This document shows positions 14,901 to 22,341 of a DNA stretch of 38,695 nt, one piece after another. Origin of the DNA: a virus; the IMG/VR virus record IMGVR_UViG_3300019776_000132, positions 1 through 38,695 of that record; one strand, 5' to 3'. Position 1 is the stretch's first letter. Every line of letters starts with the position of its first letter. The notes under the pieces were generated by a model. It saw only the letters and a list, made by a program, of their open reading frames with translations, was not told the origin of the DNA and made no database searches. Both the position numbers and the translations under genes were made by a program.

Positions 14901-15049
14901 GGTTGATTGTATGCATCAACCAGAGTCTGTGGCTGCAAAACCTCTAGTTGCCCAAGAGTTCTTTGGACATCATTGGCAAACAAATCCAGTCCGCTTTTGA
15001 CAGCTTTGTTGAATTTGGGCTTTTCTTCTTCGGGTACATTGAATGCCAT
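8990..15049 (-). CDS. Giant internal virion or ejection protein with HExxH motif
   Basis: This 2019-residue protein is the largest in the genome and sits in the virion block. The first third is helical and Ala-rich (about 390-560, coiled-coil-like). A hydrophobic segment follows at about 580-615 (MYTAAVGAAGVVGLAGNPII), suited to membrane insertion. AHETLHH with H811-E812 and H815 is an HExxH zinc metallopeptidase signature, preceded by a strand containing NTNTAVINVNST. The rest resembles the very large multi-domain proteins that podoviruses and related phages carry in the head and inject. Expected roles are forming part of an ejection conduit and perhaps cleaving peptide bonds. The last 100 residues are Gly/Ser-rich and overlap another frame (9052-9306). 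It ends 10 nt before the small terminase start. Confidence 0.85.
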   Translation of the reverse strand: MAFNVPEEEKPKFNKAVKSGLDLFANDVQRTLGQLEVLQPQTLVDAYNQPVQAPVARNLSPLEQYVHEPQPAPEVGSLTEMPARDSMVIPQEQPQVLSNFRNQAEAQFSRDMVSITPYEQAVTDVIGADVDSLRNDAGEIAKSPLEVFSKPLNANSVRALGLVDQDGNPTERGQLFYNLQQSGVFNEDGTINEKGQAYLTPIADIGKEENLKAFQILWDDEVIRPNATFGEIASNTGKFVVDAALGGATRIGQEAQSFWYNSQTWDSALGRTDLRPQELRDKMTASGLGLVEGAVENLAGWAGIADIGSAWIGKKLYDVLPDGMEDEAEQALYAARQRQWQTQQNIVNLSTGEIAEVVLGMDNAVAEAESAKSRIGKEEFDKQYGQTSAFSQIALDPTNAIPASIAVKAARTAPLANRVAITAQKRMASIAAKDLAIAEAQTAIEAANAVLKKEAATVSVANRLALDISTRAGASPELVARANQASQVASRISDSANQIRTTLPTITAELESLVAKRNSLATRIPEAYSQKVLQTMELGRQMRSMPAKAVGATLERVGDTISKTDTAVTNFLQERGLDQMYTAAVGAAGVVGLAGNPIIGALGAGAAALKTGKVLSNYGKLFRYVGKEMENVRAQMPFWKRVARHTAPGSLSRGFAHTFNMLDLGGVTSDTIRRAGRGIAAAAPTDLMFEYLSDGADMRPETLYQAGSESFFIGGSFAAGGGAFMGTKKRMRELSIGDEINFRRDLIDPRQKALFEAIPAGTRRAISTYAIANPTLNYTFKDSGASRYDPNTNTAVINVNSTNPIKALVAHETLHHTVIKNNMEPGISALFLGDTKNNTVGGLFRSRDGKLDPNFEAFRDGYYKRLGVEGMSNAERDAIYPLDKIAVEYFIEKHADQYAAMAESGELGAVAASGAARRKLGSILETVLPRIPVLKDLHFKSGGMIDKNGAWVTGNGILDAEGVKRDPITSKMFRDMNRRSAGLVPGQFDPLMSDKPDSGAPILLNPADGIDAELLHPLVQVDDANKPILKDGKPVALDRATELSRALAGLTAKEVLQRKRSENYAPEKGEAYVDDEGQFQPGWLSNDVLTEMFAKNNYNPEQKRIIREMNKLIRKGAGDRVVMINFPATTRNKAGKVVYKPQGATLRDTVPVAVTISKDGNLLFGLMSVTKLHENIQKRSQDRRGKKLYGGNVDLILRDTQAMMDYHKQGVDSIEFFKQKYGAVEADERKKFINTMFGLLNQKEQAVLNPILLEDGVKSRDNVYRTYRADRVSKAVPMSPDEYPAMPFSYEAVSAVRMPEQRQMPEVSPENLNQVANKQEAQGLWADGKRMFALNEMDEKLTPITSKAMLDSYSADAIGWMEPEQAPAPSQRFMPEGDQKPQQAKQWNPNPIVATNKAARAKGIPERITDELFELIKNKPIVVGMADLLGAGGKIRGVDVSGGPGYPIQNFDPAKPDDITGVWASERGGINTILQNMVKTDSIWQDESGHNWALFAPHTMAQSAHKSNAQTPEIYISKVNDMAISGALKKATASDLSDHIRANVPVAKDMPNIGTEKLTKFIHDAAFETRAAIMSELSNVRSRDLGAPSPETILTESRDPQYHGVEKNALTGLLLIDVDRLATKDENGNWKLRSDLSADDFNIPKHPSYGTVMPGKVLAHFDNPVPFRISTPEMINTMRAASPLSRIDYLLARMPKDKGIKFQPLTDQIKNAINEAQNISGNVPYIREAVKAVNGNWRKFTSGASLKGLAELIGAIHRSPARDSLTQYNLSELQKMIKEDKMEVHQLGDNDIWFGVKKSKDGNELVSVVNNTGIPGMLNLIMQRALEVGVNKLDAYAVPTSKTPNGLLPSLYKRYGWKEVERMPFDRQYLIERKKGEKKADHEEKIAQKEAALKMFWTEQGWDGQSNPDVVFMTYEKGRKTEITSGQSEGSLVKQRIAESGAASEATSGEVRGAGLVGGREQATVGGPTQGDSGTGEGVLPRGFDSIVQSLRSASPVQIETIGITDAERKQFLKKLGVQ
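9052..9306 (-). CDS. Overlapping frame inside the end of the giant virion gene
   Basis: This 84-residue frame starts MKKEERLKLLADNLKEAWSN and is +1 relative to the giant gene, whose final 100 residues it overlaps. Its composition is protein-like: regular amphipathic helices rich in Leu, Glu and Lys (PLSVDQLKAILEQVKEYFPE). The giant gene's own translation here is Gly/Ser/Ala-rich and low complexity (GSLVKQRIAESGAASEATSG). Either it is a nested gene, or ribosomes shift +1 from the giant gene at A-rich sequence near 9306, or one frame is decayed. Comparison across relatives would decide. Confidence 0.45.
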   Translation of the reverse strand: MKKEERLKLLADNLKEAWSNSELQNLGPLQKQLLERFVGQDSLEDESKPLSVDQLKAILEQVKEYFPEDLIPLSKVLEVPVQYK

Positions 15050-15064
15050 TACCTTAAAGGTGTT

Positions 15065-15967
15065 TTATTTAGTAAATTTGTTAAAGAATGCGTTAATACC
15101 GCTAACTGTTTCTTCTTTCTTTTCGTCCACCTTGGGAATCTCTGGAATCTCAAGGTCAGAACCAGTAGCTTTCTTATATGACTGCATCTGATCCACAATG
15201 TCACGTCTAAAGTTTTCAACAGACTGAAGAGCAACATCTTGTTTTGCTATTAATCCAAGTGGTATTAGGTATTTTTGCGCAGCTGCAACTTCACCCTCTC
15301 TTGCGACAGAGCTTGGGTCAACAGTCTTGGCGTAAGCAATTGCCATTTGGTATGGAAGCTGATTCAGCCTAGCTTGAATTTTTGGATCACCAAGCAAATA
15401 CGATTCCCATGTTCCACCATCTTTAATTGTATTGTACAATTCATTGCTATATCTGATAGCGGAATTTGCATTCTGCTCAAACGTGATATCTGCGGCAGAT
15501 TTCTTTGGTGCTTTGTCCGCTTCCTTTACCTCAAGAATTGGAAGCGATGACTTCGCAATTTCCCTAGCCTTGTCTGGGTCTACTTGGGCAAGTGATGTAA
15601 TTGATTGCACCAGAGATGGGTCAAATTTATTTCCACTTTCAGCAGATTTTTGGGCAAGTTGATTTAATTCAGCAATAGTGGCAGCAGTCAGAGCTTCCTT
15701 TTTGGCGGTGTCTTCAGCAGTGGTATCCTTGGGCCTAGTAGCACCCTCACCCTTAATGTTTGACCCGTAGAATTTAGCAATTTCCTCAAAGTCTTTTGCG
15801 ATGGTTGCGTCTTTGTTTTGAATCTTATTTGCTAGTCCACGCTCAAAAACATCAGCTTCCGCATTAAATCCCCTAGCTCTCAATAGATCAATACGCTGCT
15901 GTGCATTGCCAACATAAGAACGAATGTTTGATTGTGGTGAAAGAAGGCTAGATAAATCAATGGCCAT
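15065..15967 (-). CDS. Internal virion protein candidate, helical
   Basis: This 300-residue, predominantly alpha-helical protein is rich in Ala, Lys, Glu and Gln, with no cysteine and no membrane segment. It lies immediately upstream of the 2019-residue ejection protein and downstream of a small Gly-rich protein, the place where podoviruses encode the internal core proteins injected with the DNA. Recognisable stretches include NAQQRIDLLRARGFNAEADV near the start and SSVAREGEVAAAQKYLIPLG. No enzymatic motif was found. The role is inferred from neighbours and composition. The ATG follows AGCAAACATATC, without a Shine-Dalgarno. Confidence 0.72.
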   Translation of the reverse strand: MAIDLSSLLSPQSNIRSYVGNAQQRIDLLRARGFNAEADVFERGLANKIQNKDATIAKDFEEIAKFYGSNIKGEGATRPKDTTAEDTAKKEALTAATIAELNQLAQKSAESGNKFDPSLVQSITSLAQVDPDKAREIAKSSLPILEVKEADKAPKKSAADITFEQNANSAIRYSNELYNTIKDGGTWESYLLGDPKIQARLNQLPYQMAIAYAKTVDPSSVAREGEVAAAQKYLIPLGLIAKQDVALQSVENFRRDIVDQMQSYKKATGSDLEIPEIPKVDEKKEETVSGINAFFNKFTK

Positions 15968-15984
15968 GATATGTTTGCTTTAAA

Positions 15985-16470
15985 TTAAAAAGTTATTTTA
16001 GATGGTGCTTCACCACCACCGCCAGAAGCTTTTCCACTCCCACCCGCACCGCCAGATGATGCAAGTTTTTGCTGCCTAAGATTCATCATGGCGTTCTGGT
16101 TGATCATCTGGTTTACTTCAAACCCAGTCTTCATCGTACCAAACAATCCTTCAGCAGCGGCAATACGCTGAGACAATGGAAGTTCTTGGTCGTCAAGCAC
16201 CATTTTGATCTCACCAATACCCGGAACCAAGTCTGGTGCTTTTGCCTCAAGCAATCCTGCGATGCGGCTTGCCGTGTTAACTGAGTTAACTTTTTCTTTT
16301 TGCTGTTTGAAGTAGTCTCCAACTTGCATTGCAGCCTTGCCAATTCCTTCGCCAAGGTTCTGCATTCCCTGTGCTTGGATCTCCGCAGCCCTTGTGAAGC
16401 CAGAGTAATCCTGCACAAACATCCGTGGGTCTACACCCGCTCCTAGCATCTGTCCTTGTCCGTATGGCAT
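15985..16470 (-). CDS. Small virion-associated protein, Gly/Gln-rich
   Basis: This 161-residue protein has an N-terminal MPYGQGQMLGAGVDPRMFVQ, a helical middle rich in Gln and Lys, and a Gly/Ser-rich C-terminal tail (about 138-155) ending in SKITF. It resembles in composition the small internal or tail-tip proteins encoded next to podoviral ejection proteins. It lies in the block nozzle-fibre-internal proteins-giant protein. No catalytic motif is present and the specific role cannot be assigned. Confidence 0.68.
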   Translation of the reverse strand: MPYGQGQMLGAGVDPRMFVQDYSGFTRAAEIQAQGMQNLGEGIGKAAMQVGDYFKQQKEKVNSVNTASRIAGLLEAKAPDLVPGIGEIKMVLDDQELPLSQRIAAAEGLFGTMKTGFEVNQMINQNAMMNLRQQKLASSGGAGGSGKASGGGGEAPSKITF

Positions 16471-16474
16471 ATTA

Positions 16475-17281
16475 TTAGTCTTTCATGTAAGTTGGAATGC
16501 TTTGGTCAAACCAAGCAACTCGTTGTGAAATATTTTCAATCGTGCAATCCAACTTTGGACAATGCACGAATTTAGGGGCCGACTCCCTACGGTCAATACA
16601 AGCGGTACAAGCGTGTACATAATCGCAATTGTGCGTTCTGTCAACCTTCTCTGACCACTTGCCACCAATCTTCTCGTAGCGGCTGGTTTGAATTGGCACA
16701 TTGTTTTCCTCACAGTATTTGAACACATCGTCGTGCGTCCAATCCTTCATTGGGTAAAACGCGTTGCATTGGCTAGGGTTGATTCTCACATCTACGCGCA
16801 CCCCGGCATCACCGCCATAGATTGGATCAGAATCGCAGAGTTTGTGTCCCACCAGCATTCCATCCCATCCTGCAATAATGCCGGGATTCTTTGGGCGATT
16901 ATAAATATCCATCGCGCAAACCCACGGTTTGCCTTCCTCAATTGGCGTAATGCCAGTAGGGCAAGTCATGTCGGTGTTGTCAAAGATATACTTGTTCTGC
17001 ACCTCAAACTCGTCGTCAGTTTGCTGGAATGAAGAGAATGTTGGATGCCATGTGTACACCTCAAGACTCCATTCCTCAATAATGCGATTCTGAAATGCGT
17101 ATTTGCTTGGCTGCCATTGTTCGCGGTAGAATACAACTGGAACCTTTACCCCAACTTTTTTGAACACAAGGTCAAGAAGTGCCATGCTATCCTTTCCACC
17201 GCTCCAAGCAAGGCACGGTTTCTTAGAGACACTTAGGCATGTCTCGATATTCTTAATGGCTGATTGTACTTTGTTAAACAT
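16475..17281 (-). CDS. PAPS reductase/ATP pyrophosphatase family protein
   Basis: This 268-residue protein has the PP-loop SGGKDS at 27-32 (AWSGGKDSMALLDL), the ATP pyrophosphatase signature of phosphoadenosine phosphosulfate reductases and relatives (CysH, DndC-type, tRNA thiolation enzymes). Cysteines cluster near the C-terminus (CDYVHACTACIDRRES and CPKLDC), possibly binding a metal or iron-sulfur centre. It is embedded between structural genes, starts at the stop of 17281-18096 and is followed closely by 15985-16470, so it is co-expressed late. Phage homologues are known, but their substrates are mostly not. It may act in sulfur transfer or nucleic-acid modification; a virion role is possible from position only. 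Confidence 0.87.
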   Translation of the reverse strand: MFNKVQSAIKNIETCLSVSKKPCLAWSGGKDSMALLDLVFKKVGVKVPVVFYREQWQPSKYAFQNRIIEEWSLEVYTWHPTFSSFQQTDDEFEVQNKYIFDNTDMTCPTGITPIEEGKPWVCAMDIYNRPKNPGIIAGWDGMLVGHKLCDSDPIYGGDAGVRVDVRINPSQCNAFYPMKDWTHDDVFKYCEENNVPIQTSRYEKIGGKWSEKVDRTHNCDYVHACTACIDRRESAPKFVHCPKLDCTIENISQRVAWFDQSIPTYMKD

Positions 17282-18096
17282 TAGATTGCAATAATAGCAG
17301 CACCAGCAACAGCTCCACCAGCACTCATCATAGCAGCATTCCGAGTAGCACTTGACTGCGCGTTAGCTGATTGCGCTCCAAGGATATTCTGCCTGTTAGC
17401 AGCACCAAGATTAAGCGCAGACCCAACATCAAACAGCTGAGGCTTACCAGCACCGATTGCGTCAAGTCCAAGGCCCATCATCTGGTTGCCAACTTGATAC
17501 GAGAGTGGCTGGCTTCCAAGAAGCTGGAGTCCCGGTGCGGTGTAGAACTGACCCGCAAGATTGAACGCTTGTTGTCCAGCCTGTGCCGCTTCTGCTCGTT
17601 TCCGTGCCATGATGTCCTCACGGCCCATAATCTCAGAGGCAATAGCAGCATTCCCTCCAATCCGACCTGCAGCCTGTGCGCCCTCTCTGGCGGCTTGCTG
17701 GTACATGCGTTGTTGTTCTGGAGTGACCCCTTGTGCAGCGGCGTATGCTCTCTGCGACTCTTGTTGAGCCTGTTGTACTGCACTTGCCTGTTCTGGTGAT
17801 AAACCAGCCATCAACCCACGGGTAAGCCCAGCCTGCCCAGTCATCTGACCAAGTTCAGCCTCACGCGCCGCACCAAGTTGTTGCGCTGCGCCTTGAGTAA
17901 ACTGAGGGGAAAGCCCAAGCATTCCAAGACCAAACTGAGATACATCTTGAATGTTTAGCTTCTGAAACTCTGGTCGATATTGCTGCTCAAACGACAAGAT
18001 CCCCGGCATCGACTGCTGGAACGCCGACAACATTTTACTCAAGTCCTGAGCGTAATTAGCTTCTGGAGCTTGGACTGATTTAGGTTTACTTCCCAT
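17281..18096 (-). CDS. Internal virion protein candidate, Ala/Gly/Gln-rich
   Basis: This 271-residue protein is dominated by Ala, Gln and Gly (GLSPEQASAVQQAQQESQRA, AAQGVTPEQQRMYQQAAREG) with predicted long helices and a hydrophobic C-terminus (AAMMSAGGAVAGAAIIAI). This composition and tail are typical of podoviral DNA-ejection proteins that insert in the cell envelope. It lies directly downstream of the fibre and a small protein and upstream of the PAPS-reductase-like gene, overlapping the latter's start at 17281. No enzymatic motif was seen. The role is inferred. Confidence 0.7.
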   Translation of the reverse strand: MGSKPKSVQAPEANYAQDLSKMLSAFQQSMPGILSFEQQYRPEFQKLNIQDVSQFGLGMLGLSPQFTQGAAQQLGAAREAELGQMTGQAGLTRGLMAGLSPEQASAVQQAQQESQRAYAAAQGVTPEQQRMYQQAAREGAQAAGRIGGNAAIASEIMGREDIMARKRAEAAQAGQQAFNLAGQFYTAPGLQLLGSQPLSYQVGNQMMGLGLDAIGAGKPQLFDVGSALNLGAANRQNILGAQSANAQSSATRNAAMMSAGGAVAGAAIIAI

Positions 18097-18100
18097 TGGA

Positions 18101-18439
18101 TTAGCTTTCTTTTAACTTTGAATAAAACTTGTACATGTCGTAAGTTCTTACGCGGTCGCTTCTTTTGAAGCTGCGTTGGAATGCAATAAAGTCGTAGTTT
18201 TGGATGTATTTTGATAATGCTCCACGCATATCTCCCGTGGAGAATGTGACAAACAATGTGTCTCCGTCATCAACATGGACTGCTTGGGTCGGATTTCCAC
18301 AGAACGCACTAAAGCCAATAGCAAAACAATCCATATCGCAAATAACAACGCCATGACACAAGTGCCATGTGAGAAGTTGTTGGAAGTCGATACATTCTTG
18401 TTCATATATTGCTATTGCTTTAGCTAGGTGCTGGTTCAC
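18101..18439 (-). CDS. Small conserved-looking protein in the virion block, GNAT-like possibility
   Basis: This 112-residue protein has a beta-rich core (GVVICDMDCFAIGFSAFC, then VDDGDTLFVTFSTGDM) and a C-terminus DMYKFYSKLKES. Small acetyltransferase-like proteins occur at this place in many podoviruses, often ending in a similar aromatic-rich strand, but no acetyl-CoA loop can be identified here, so the GNAT link is weak. It lies 2 nt downstream of the fibre gene. It is recorded as function unknown. Confidence 0.65.
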   Translation of the reverse strand: MNQHLAKAIAIYEQECIDFQQLLTWHLCHGVVICDMDCFAIGFSAFCGNPTQAVHVDDGDTLFVTFSTGDMRGALSKYIQNYDFIAFQRSFKRSDRVRTYDMYKFYSKLKES

Positions 18440-18441
18440 TT

Positions 18442-19278
18442 TTACTCGTACATTATGTTGATGACTCCAGCGTCAAAAGTATTTGTCCCAGCCACAGTTG
18501 TTATTCTAATCCTATCTAGTTTATCTGATAATGTTTTTGTTCCACCACTGAGTGACAAAATACTTACATATGTCGAATCAGTGTATGACAAAACACTAGA
18601 CTCCACCCAAGTATTTCCATTTATATTTGTTAACACGCAATGGCCAAACATTGATGAAGATGCGGTTTGTAGTCGAGTTAAAATGTATCCAGTTGTATTT
18701 GATAAACTTGCTCCACTGTCACCTCCAACGGAGGAGTAACCAGTATTTTCAAATCCACCTGAGTCGCCAATTTGTATCAATATGTTGCTTCCTCCGTTTG
18801 TTGAAACGGCAGAAAACATAATTGTGATTTTTTTAACCCAGTTTGGGATTGATGTGAAATCAATACTTGTTCCGCTTGTGCTATTTTGAGCGGTAGATAA
18901 AGTCAACGGCTGTGACAACTTTGCCGGGGTTACATTTGCGTCAAGAATTTTAACAGTTGTAACAGCATCAGAGGCAAGTTTGTCTACTGTGACATTTGCG
19001 TCCGCAATTTTTGCAGTTGTTACATTTGAATCAGCTATCTTTGCTGTAGTTACATTAAGGTCAGCTATTTTCGCTGTAGTAACATTGGAATCTGAAATTC
19101 TCGATGTTGTAATCCCGCTGGTTGCAACCTGCATTTGACCACCACCAGTAACCTCAAGACCACCACTCGGGACAACAGCCTCAGAGACAAAGGACGAATT
19201 GTCCATAATCTCATTGAGCTTGGTAGATGTGATTTGCTCGTTGTTGGTAAATGTCCTAGTTGTATCGACGACTGGCAT
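18442..19278 (-). CDS. Tail fibre with decapeptide repeats
   Basis: This 278-residue protein has three parts. Residues 1-60 form an N-terminal attachment region, and 61-120 hold six 10-residue repeats. The C-terminal domain of about 150 residues is rich in Ser, Thr and Gly (GDSGGFENTGYSSVGGDSGA), likely the receptor-binding tip. The repeats read I/L-x-D-x-N-V-T-T-A-K, typical of phage fibre shafts that trimerise as triple beta-structures. It follows the nozzle gene by 3 nt. The repeat unit is exact enough to allow recombination and length change. Receptor specificity cannot be deduced. Confidence 0.83.
   Translation of the reverse strand: MPVVDTTRTFTNNEQITSTKLNEIMDNSSFVSEAVVPSGGLEVTGGGQMQVATSGITTSRISDSNVTTAKIADLNVTTAKIADSNVTTAKIADANVTVDKLASDAVTTVKILDANVTPAKLSQPLTLSTAQNSTSGTSIDFTSIPNWVKKITIMFSAVSTNGGSNILIQIGDSGGFENTGYSSVGGDSGASLSNTTGYILTRLQTASSSMFGHCVLTNINGNTWVESSVLSYTDSTYVSILSLSGGTKTLSDKLDRIRITTVAGTNTFDAGVINIMYE
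18919..19098 (-). repeat. Six tandem 30-bp units in the fibre gene
   Basis: The units encode residues 61-120 of the fibre, each ending in a lysine: ISDSNVTTAK, IADLNVTTAK, IADSNVTTAK, IADANVTVDK, LASDAVTTVK, ILDANVTPAK. DNA identity is highest among the first four units. Such arrays change length by slippage and alter fibre length. Confidence 0.85.
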
Positions 19279-19281
19279 AAA

Positions 19282-21981
19282 TTATTTCTGTGATATGATT
19301 GCTCGGTTAGAAACCGCTCCAGATATTTTAACGGAGTGTACTTTGGGTGAGCCGCTGGTTCTTGTCAAGATCATAGTGCCTGTGTAACCACGAAGGCCAC
19401 CAAGCCTGCCCCTAACATTTGCGGTTTCTTCCTCTTGGTTTGTATTAGATAGATCACCAATTAGATCGTTTGTGCTTCCAACAGGGAAAGCATTGTCTGG
19501 GTCTTCAGTTGAAAACGAAACATTAAAGGTAGATGGTGATCCAGCAGGGAAAGATTGCATTTGCGTCTGGAAATCCGTAAACCTCTTGCGCTCTTGTGTC
19601 CCAAGGTCGTACCCACGGGTGGTTAAAGACGAGTTAATAGGCTCAACATCAATGGTTGTGCTACCAAACTCTGCGGAAATGCTGTCATTTTGAGAATCTG
19701 CAGCCTCCATCTTATGGATTCCGCCACTAGATGACACGGCATACAGGTCGTTTCGCACTCCAGCCCCAGCAGTCACGAAGTCTGTGATTAAAAATCCAGA
19801 ACTGCCGTAGGTGTCGAGAGACTCCCAGCCCTTATTTAGGAAGTTAAACACCAGAATAGCGTTATTTCCTTGGGCATCACCAGCACCTGCTACGGAATCC
19901 AGCGGAACCGCGAGGTAGTATCTGTTATCGTAGTAAACCGCAGTAGCATTTCCAGCTAGTCTGGCGTTGATCCTGTCGATGTACGGCTGGATATTCTTTG
20001 AAAGTGGCTCCTCTGTACCACGAAGGTTGTAATCATTAAGGAATGTAAGTGCGTAGACCCCATTGTCAGACAGGAACAACAGGTTATTAGCCTGCATGAC
20101 TACGGATTTTCTAGCCAAACATCCAACCTCATTGGTTAGTTCTTTAACCACGGTGTCAGCAAGGCTTCCTTGAGTGCCAACAACCGCATGGATGCTGTTG
20201 CGATTCATTACCACCAACGCATCGTCGTAGAACCCGTGCATTGCTACCGTGTAATCTGCAGTGCCACCAGAAATACGGAACTGGTTCAGCACCCGATCAT
20301 ATGTATTGCTGTCTAAGATGTCGGACGCTATGATCTCGTCGGAGATTCCACGATTCGTGTAGGTGGAAACCGTCAATGTGCCACCAGTATCGTACAGGTA
20401 TGGCATCCACAGGCGGCGTTGGAAGTAGGTTGCCCAAGGTGGGCCGGGCATGTAGGAAAACCCAAGGCCGATTGACTCCTGTTGAGAGTAATGAATGGTA
20501 TGGGTTCCGCTAGGTTCAGTGGTAAAGAACTGCCAAGTATTGTATGTTGGAAGTGCAGATACATTCAAGATGTCACCAACATTTAAAATCTTAAACACGG
20601 AGGATGCCTGAGCAAGCCTTAATGATTGTCCAATGGAGAAAGGGTTGTCTTGAAGTGCTGTAAATGCGTACTCGGTATCAGGGAAAAATGAACCAGTCGC
20701 TAATGTCGCAACCTTGGTAGTTCCGTTGTAATCATTGATTGTTCTTGTTGCTGCAGAAATCGAAAGCGTTGCATTATTGTAGAAATTATCTACTGGAGAT
20801 GGGCTAAACCCATCATCGAAAAAAGATGGGAACTCAATAGTATTACTTGCCTTGCGAACCGTAGCTCCAGTAACAGTGTATGTGCCAGTAGCCCCAGTTA
20901 GAGGAATTGTAAAAGTGGTGGTATTGGTAACCGTAACCACACGCACTCCGTTAGGGTCTGGCCCAGCGGATTGTGTTATCCCGCCAATTAACACGGAGTT
21001 CCCAGTTGTCAACCCGTGAGCTGTTGATGTTACAATGGTAACGATGTTTGTACCAGCAGTAGCACTTGAAATATCATAAGAAATCCCAACGCCTTTGGCA
21101 ATACCGCTAGACAACTGGTAGTCACCAGCAACCAATGTGATGGTGGCTGTTCCATTACTCATGGTAATGTTATTATTACCATTGTAATCCTTGCCTGCTT
21201 GGTATGGACCTCCCGGAACCTTTATGAACTGTGTGCTAACCCCATCCCACTGTAGCGCAGACTGCCCACCACGGAAGATGATAACCTTATCGAAAACCTG
21301 CATCATCGACACCTCAACCCCAGCATCCAAAGTAATACCAGTAGGAAATGTCAAATCTGTAACACCAGCCGTACCAGCGTCAGCCAACTTGGACACCTCA
21401 ATCTTCTTAACACCAGCATTGGTAGCTACAAGGATGTATTCCTTGTTGCTTTCGTTGGGGTTGCTGAACAAGCAGGACGCTCGGATGTCGGACACTGCAT
21501 TATCATTGATCGGTGTCGCGCTAAGTGTACCTGTCTGGTAGCTAATGGTTGTCAACCCAGTCACAACGCAACTCATGGTGTCAGCATCGACATATGTCAA
21601 CTCACGAACCCCATCAATCGTGACATTGCCAGCAAGCCCAGAGATGGTGGCATAACCACTAGTCCCAGCGGCAAATCCGTGACCAGTAATCGTAAGGCTC
21701 AAAACGCCAGCAGTAACCGATGCGGCAGTAATACTCTTGCTGGTATCAATCGTGTAGAACGGCAACCGCAAAGGAGTGCCACCAGTAGTCAAGCTGGTCT
21801 TCTGGGCAATGACCGCCTTACGAGGCTTCCAGTAACCCTCCATCCGCCCGTTAAGGCTCTCCCTTACCTCACCCTCCTGCAACTGGTTTAGCTGAAGCCT
21901 ACGGTTCACACCATAGAACCCACGATCACCGTCAGAGGCAATCGAGTCGTCAAGCCCACCAGTAGACCGATACTGCGACAT
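19282..21981 (-). CDS. Tail nozzle/tubular protein B-like structural protein
   Basis: This 899-residue, beta-rich protein is the second largest in the window. N-terminal elements are DRGFYGVNRRLQLNQLQEGE and SLNGRMEGYWKPRKAV. The middle contains YLYDTGGTLTVSTYTNRGIS, and later LLFLSDNGVYALTFLNDYNL and the YYDNRYYLAVPLD strand-turn pattern of repeated blades. This fits the beta-propeller nozzle proteins (T7 gp12-like) that form the end of short tails. Two or three Ig-like inserts (about 80-160 and 270-380, rich in Thr and Gly with LTITGHGFAAGTSG and STAHGLTTGNSVLI) resemble each other and may be duplicated domains. It overlaps the upstream small gene at 21981. No tape measure gene is present, supporting a short tail. 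Confidence 0.8.
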   Translation of the reverse strand: MSQYRSTGGLDDSIASDGDRGFYGVNRRLQLNQLQEGEVRESLNGRMEGYWKPRKAVIAQKTSLTTGGTPLRLPFYTIDTSKSITAASVTAGVLSLTITGHGFAAGTSGYATISGLAGNVTIDGVRELTYVDADTMSCVVTGLTTISYQTGTLSATPINDNAVSDIRASCLFSNPNESNKEYILVATNAGVKKIEVSKLADAGTAGVTDLTFPTGITLDAGVEVSMMQVFDKVIIFRGGQSALQWDGVSTQFIKVPGGPYQAGKDYNGNNNITMSNGTATITLVAGDYQLSSGIAKGVGISYDISSATAGTNIVTIVTSTAHGLTTGNSVLIGGITQSAGPDPNGVRVVTVTNTTTFTIPLTGATGTYTVTGATVRKASNTIEFPSFFDDGFSPSPVDNFYNNATLSISAATRTINDYNGTTKVATLATGSFFPDTEYAFTALQDNPFSIGQSLRLAQASSVFKILNVGDILNVSALPTYNTWQFFTTEPSGTHTIHYSQQESIGLGFSYMPGPPWATYFQRRLWMPYLYDTGGTLTVSTYTNRGISDEIIASDILDSNTYDRVLNQFRISGGTADYTVAMHGFYDDALVVMNRNSIHAVVGTQGSLADTVVKELTNEVGCLARKSVVMQANNLLFLSDNGVYALTFLNDYNLRGTEEPLSKNIQPYIDRINARLAGNATAVYYDNRYYLAVPLDSVAGAGDAQGNNAILVFNFLNKGWESLDTYGSSGFLITDFVTAGAGVRNDLYAVSSSGGIHKMEAADSQNDSISAEFGSTTIDVEPINSSLTTRGYDLGTQERKRFTDFQTQMQSFPAGSPSTFNVSFSTEDPDNAFPVGSTNDLIGDLSNTNQEEETANVRGRLGGLRGYTGTMILTRTSGSPKVHSVKISGAVSNRAIISQK

Positions 21982-22247
21982 TACGCGTAGTAGACGATAA
22001 CAACGCCAGAGGTGAGGACAACCTGCGAGAAGTTACCACCGATACCCAAACCAGCAGGAAGGGTGATGCTCTGCAACCTAGACGCTCCAGATACATTGCC
22101 AGAGGTGCTCGTCACGGTCGCCAGCACAGCGTCATTCACCACTTGAATCCAACGAATGTTTCCAGTGTAGGTGGTGTTGCCGCCAACAGTCGAAAGCACA
22201 ATGCTTCCACCTTGGCCTTGGAGATCATATGCGACAGGAGAGGACAT
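21981..22247 (-). CDS. Small beta-rich structural protein
   Basis: This 88-residue protein is beta-rich, with Gly, Ser, Thr and Val throughout (GGSIVLSTVGGNTTYTGNIR, WIQVVNDAVLATVTSTSGNV) and no cysteine. The pattern WIQVVNDAVL..T resembles short phage decoration or fibre-tip domains. It is the first gene downstream of the 400-nt gap holding the tRNA and is translationally coupled to the nozzle gene (shared base at 21981). The start has no Shine-Dalgarno. A virion role is inferred from position. Confidence 0.72.
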   Translation of the reverse strand: MSSPVAYDLQGQGGSIVLSTVGGNTTYTGNIRWIQVVNDAVLATVTSTSGNVSGASRLQSITLPAGLGIGGNFSQVVLTSGVVIVYYA

Positions 22248-22341
22248 AAATTAAATAAGGTTCAAACCCGCACCTTGCAGGCATATCACCAAATGCGAGG
22301 GGAATACCAAAGCGTCAAGGGGTAATCTCGCCAAGCCTAGT

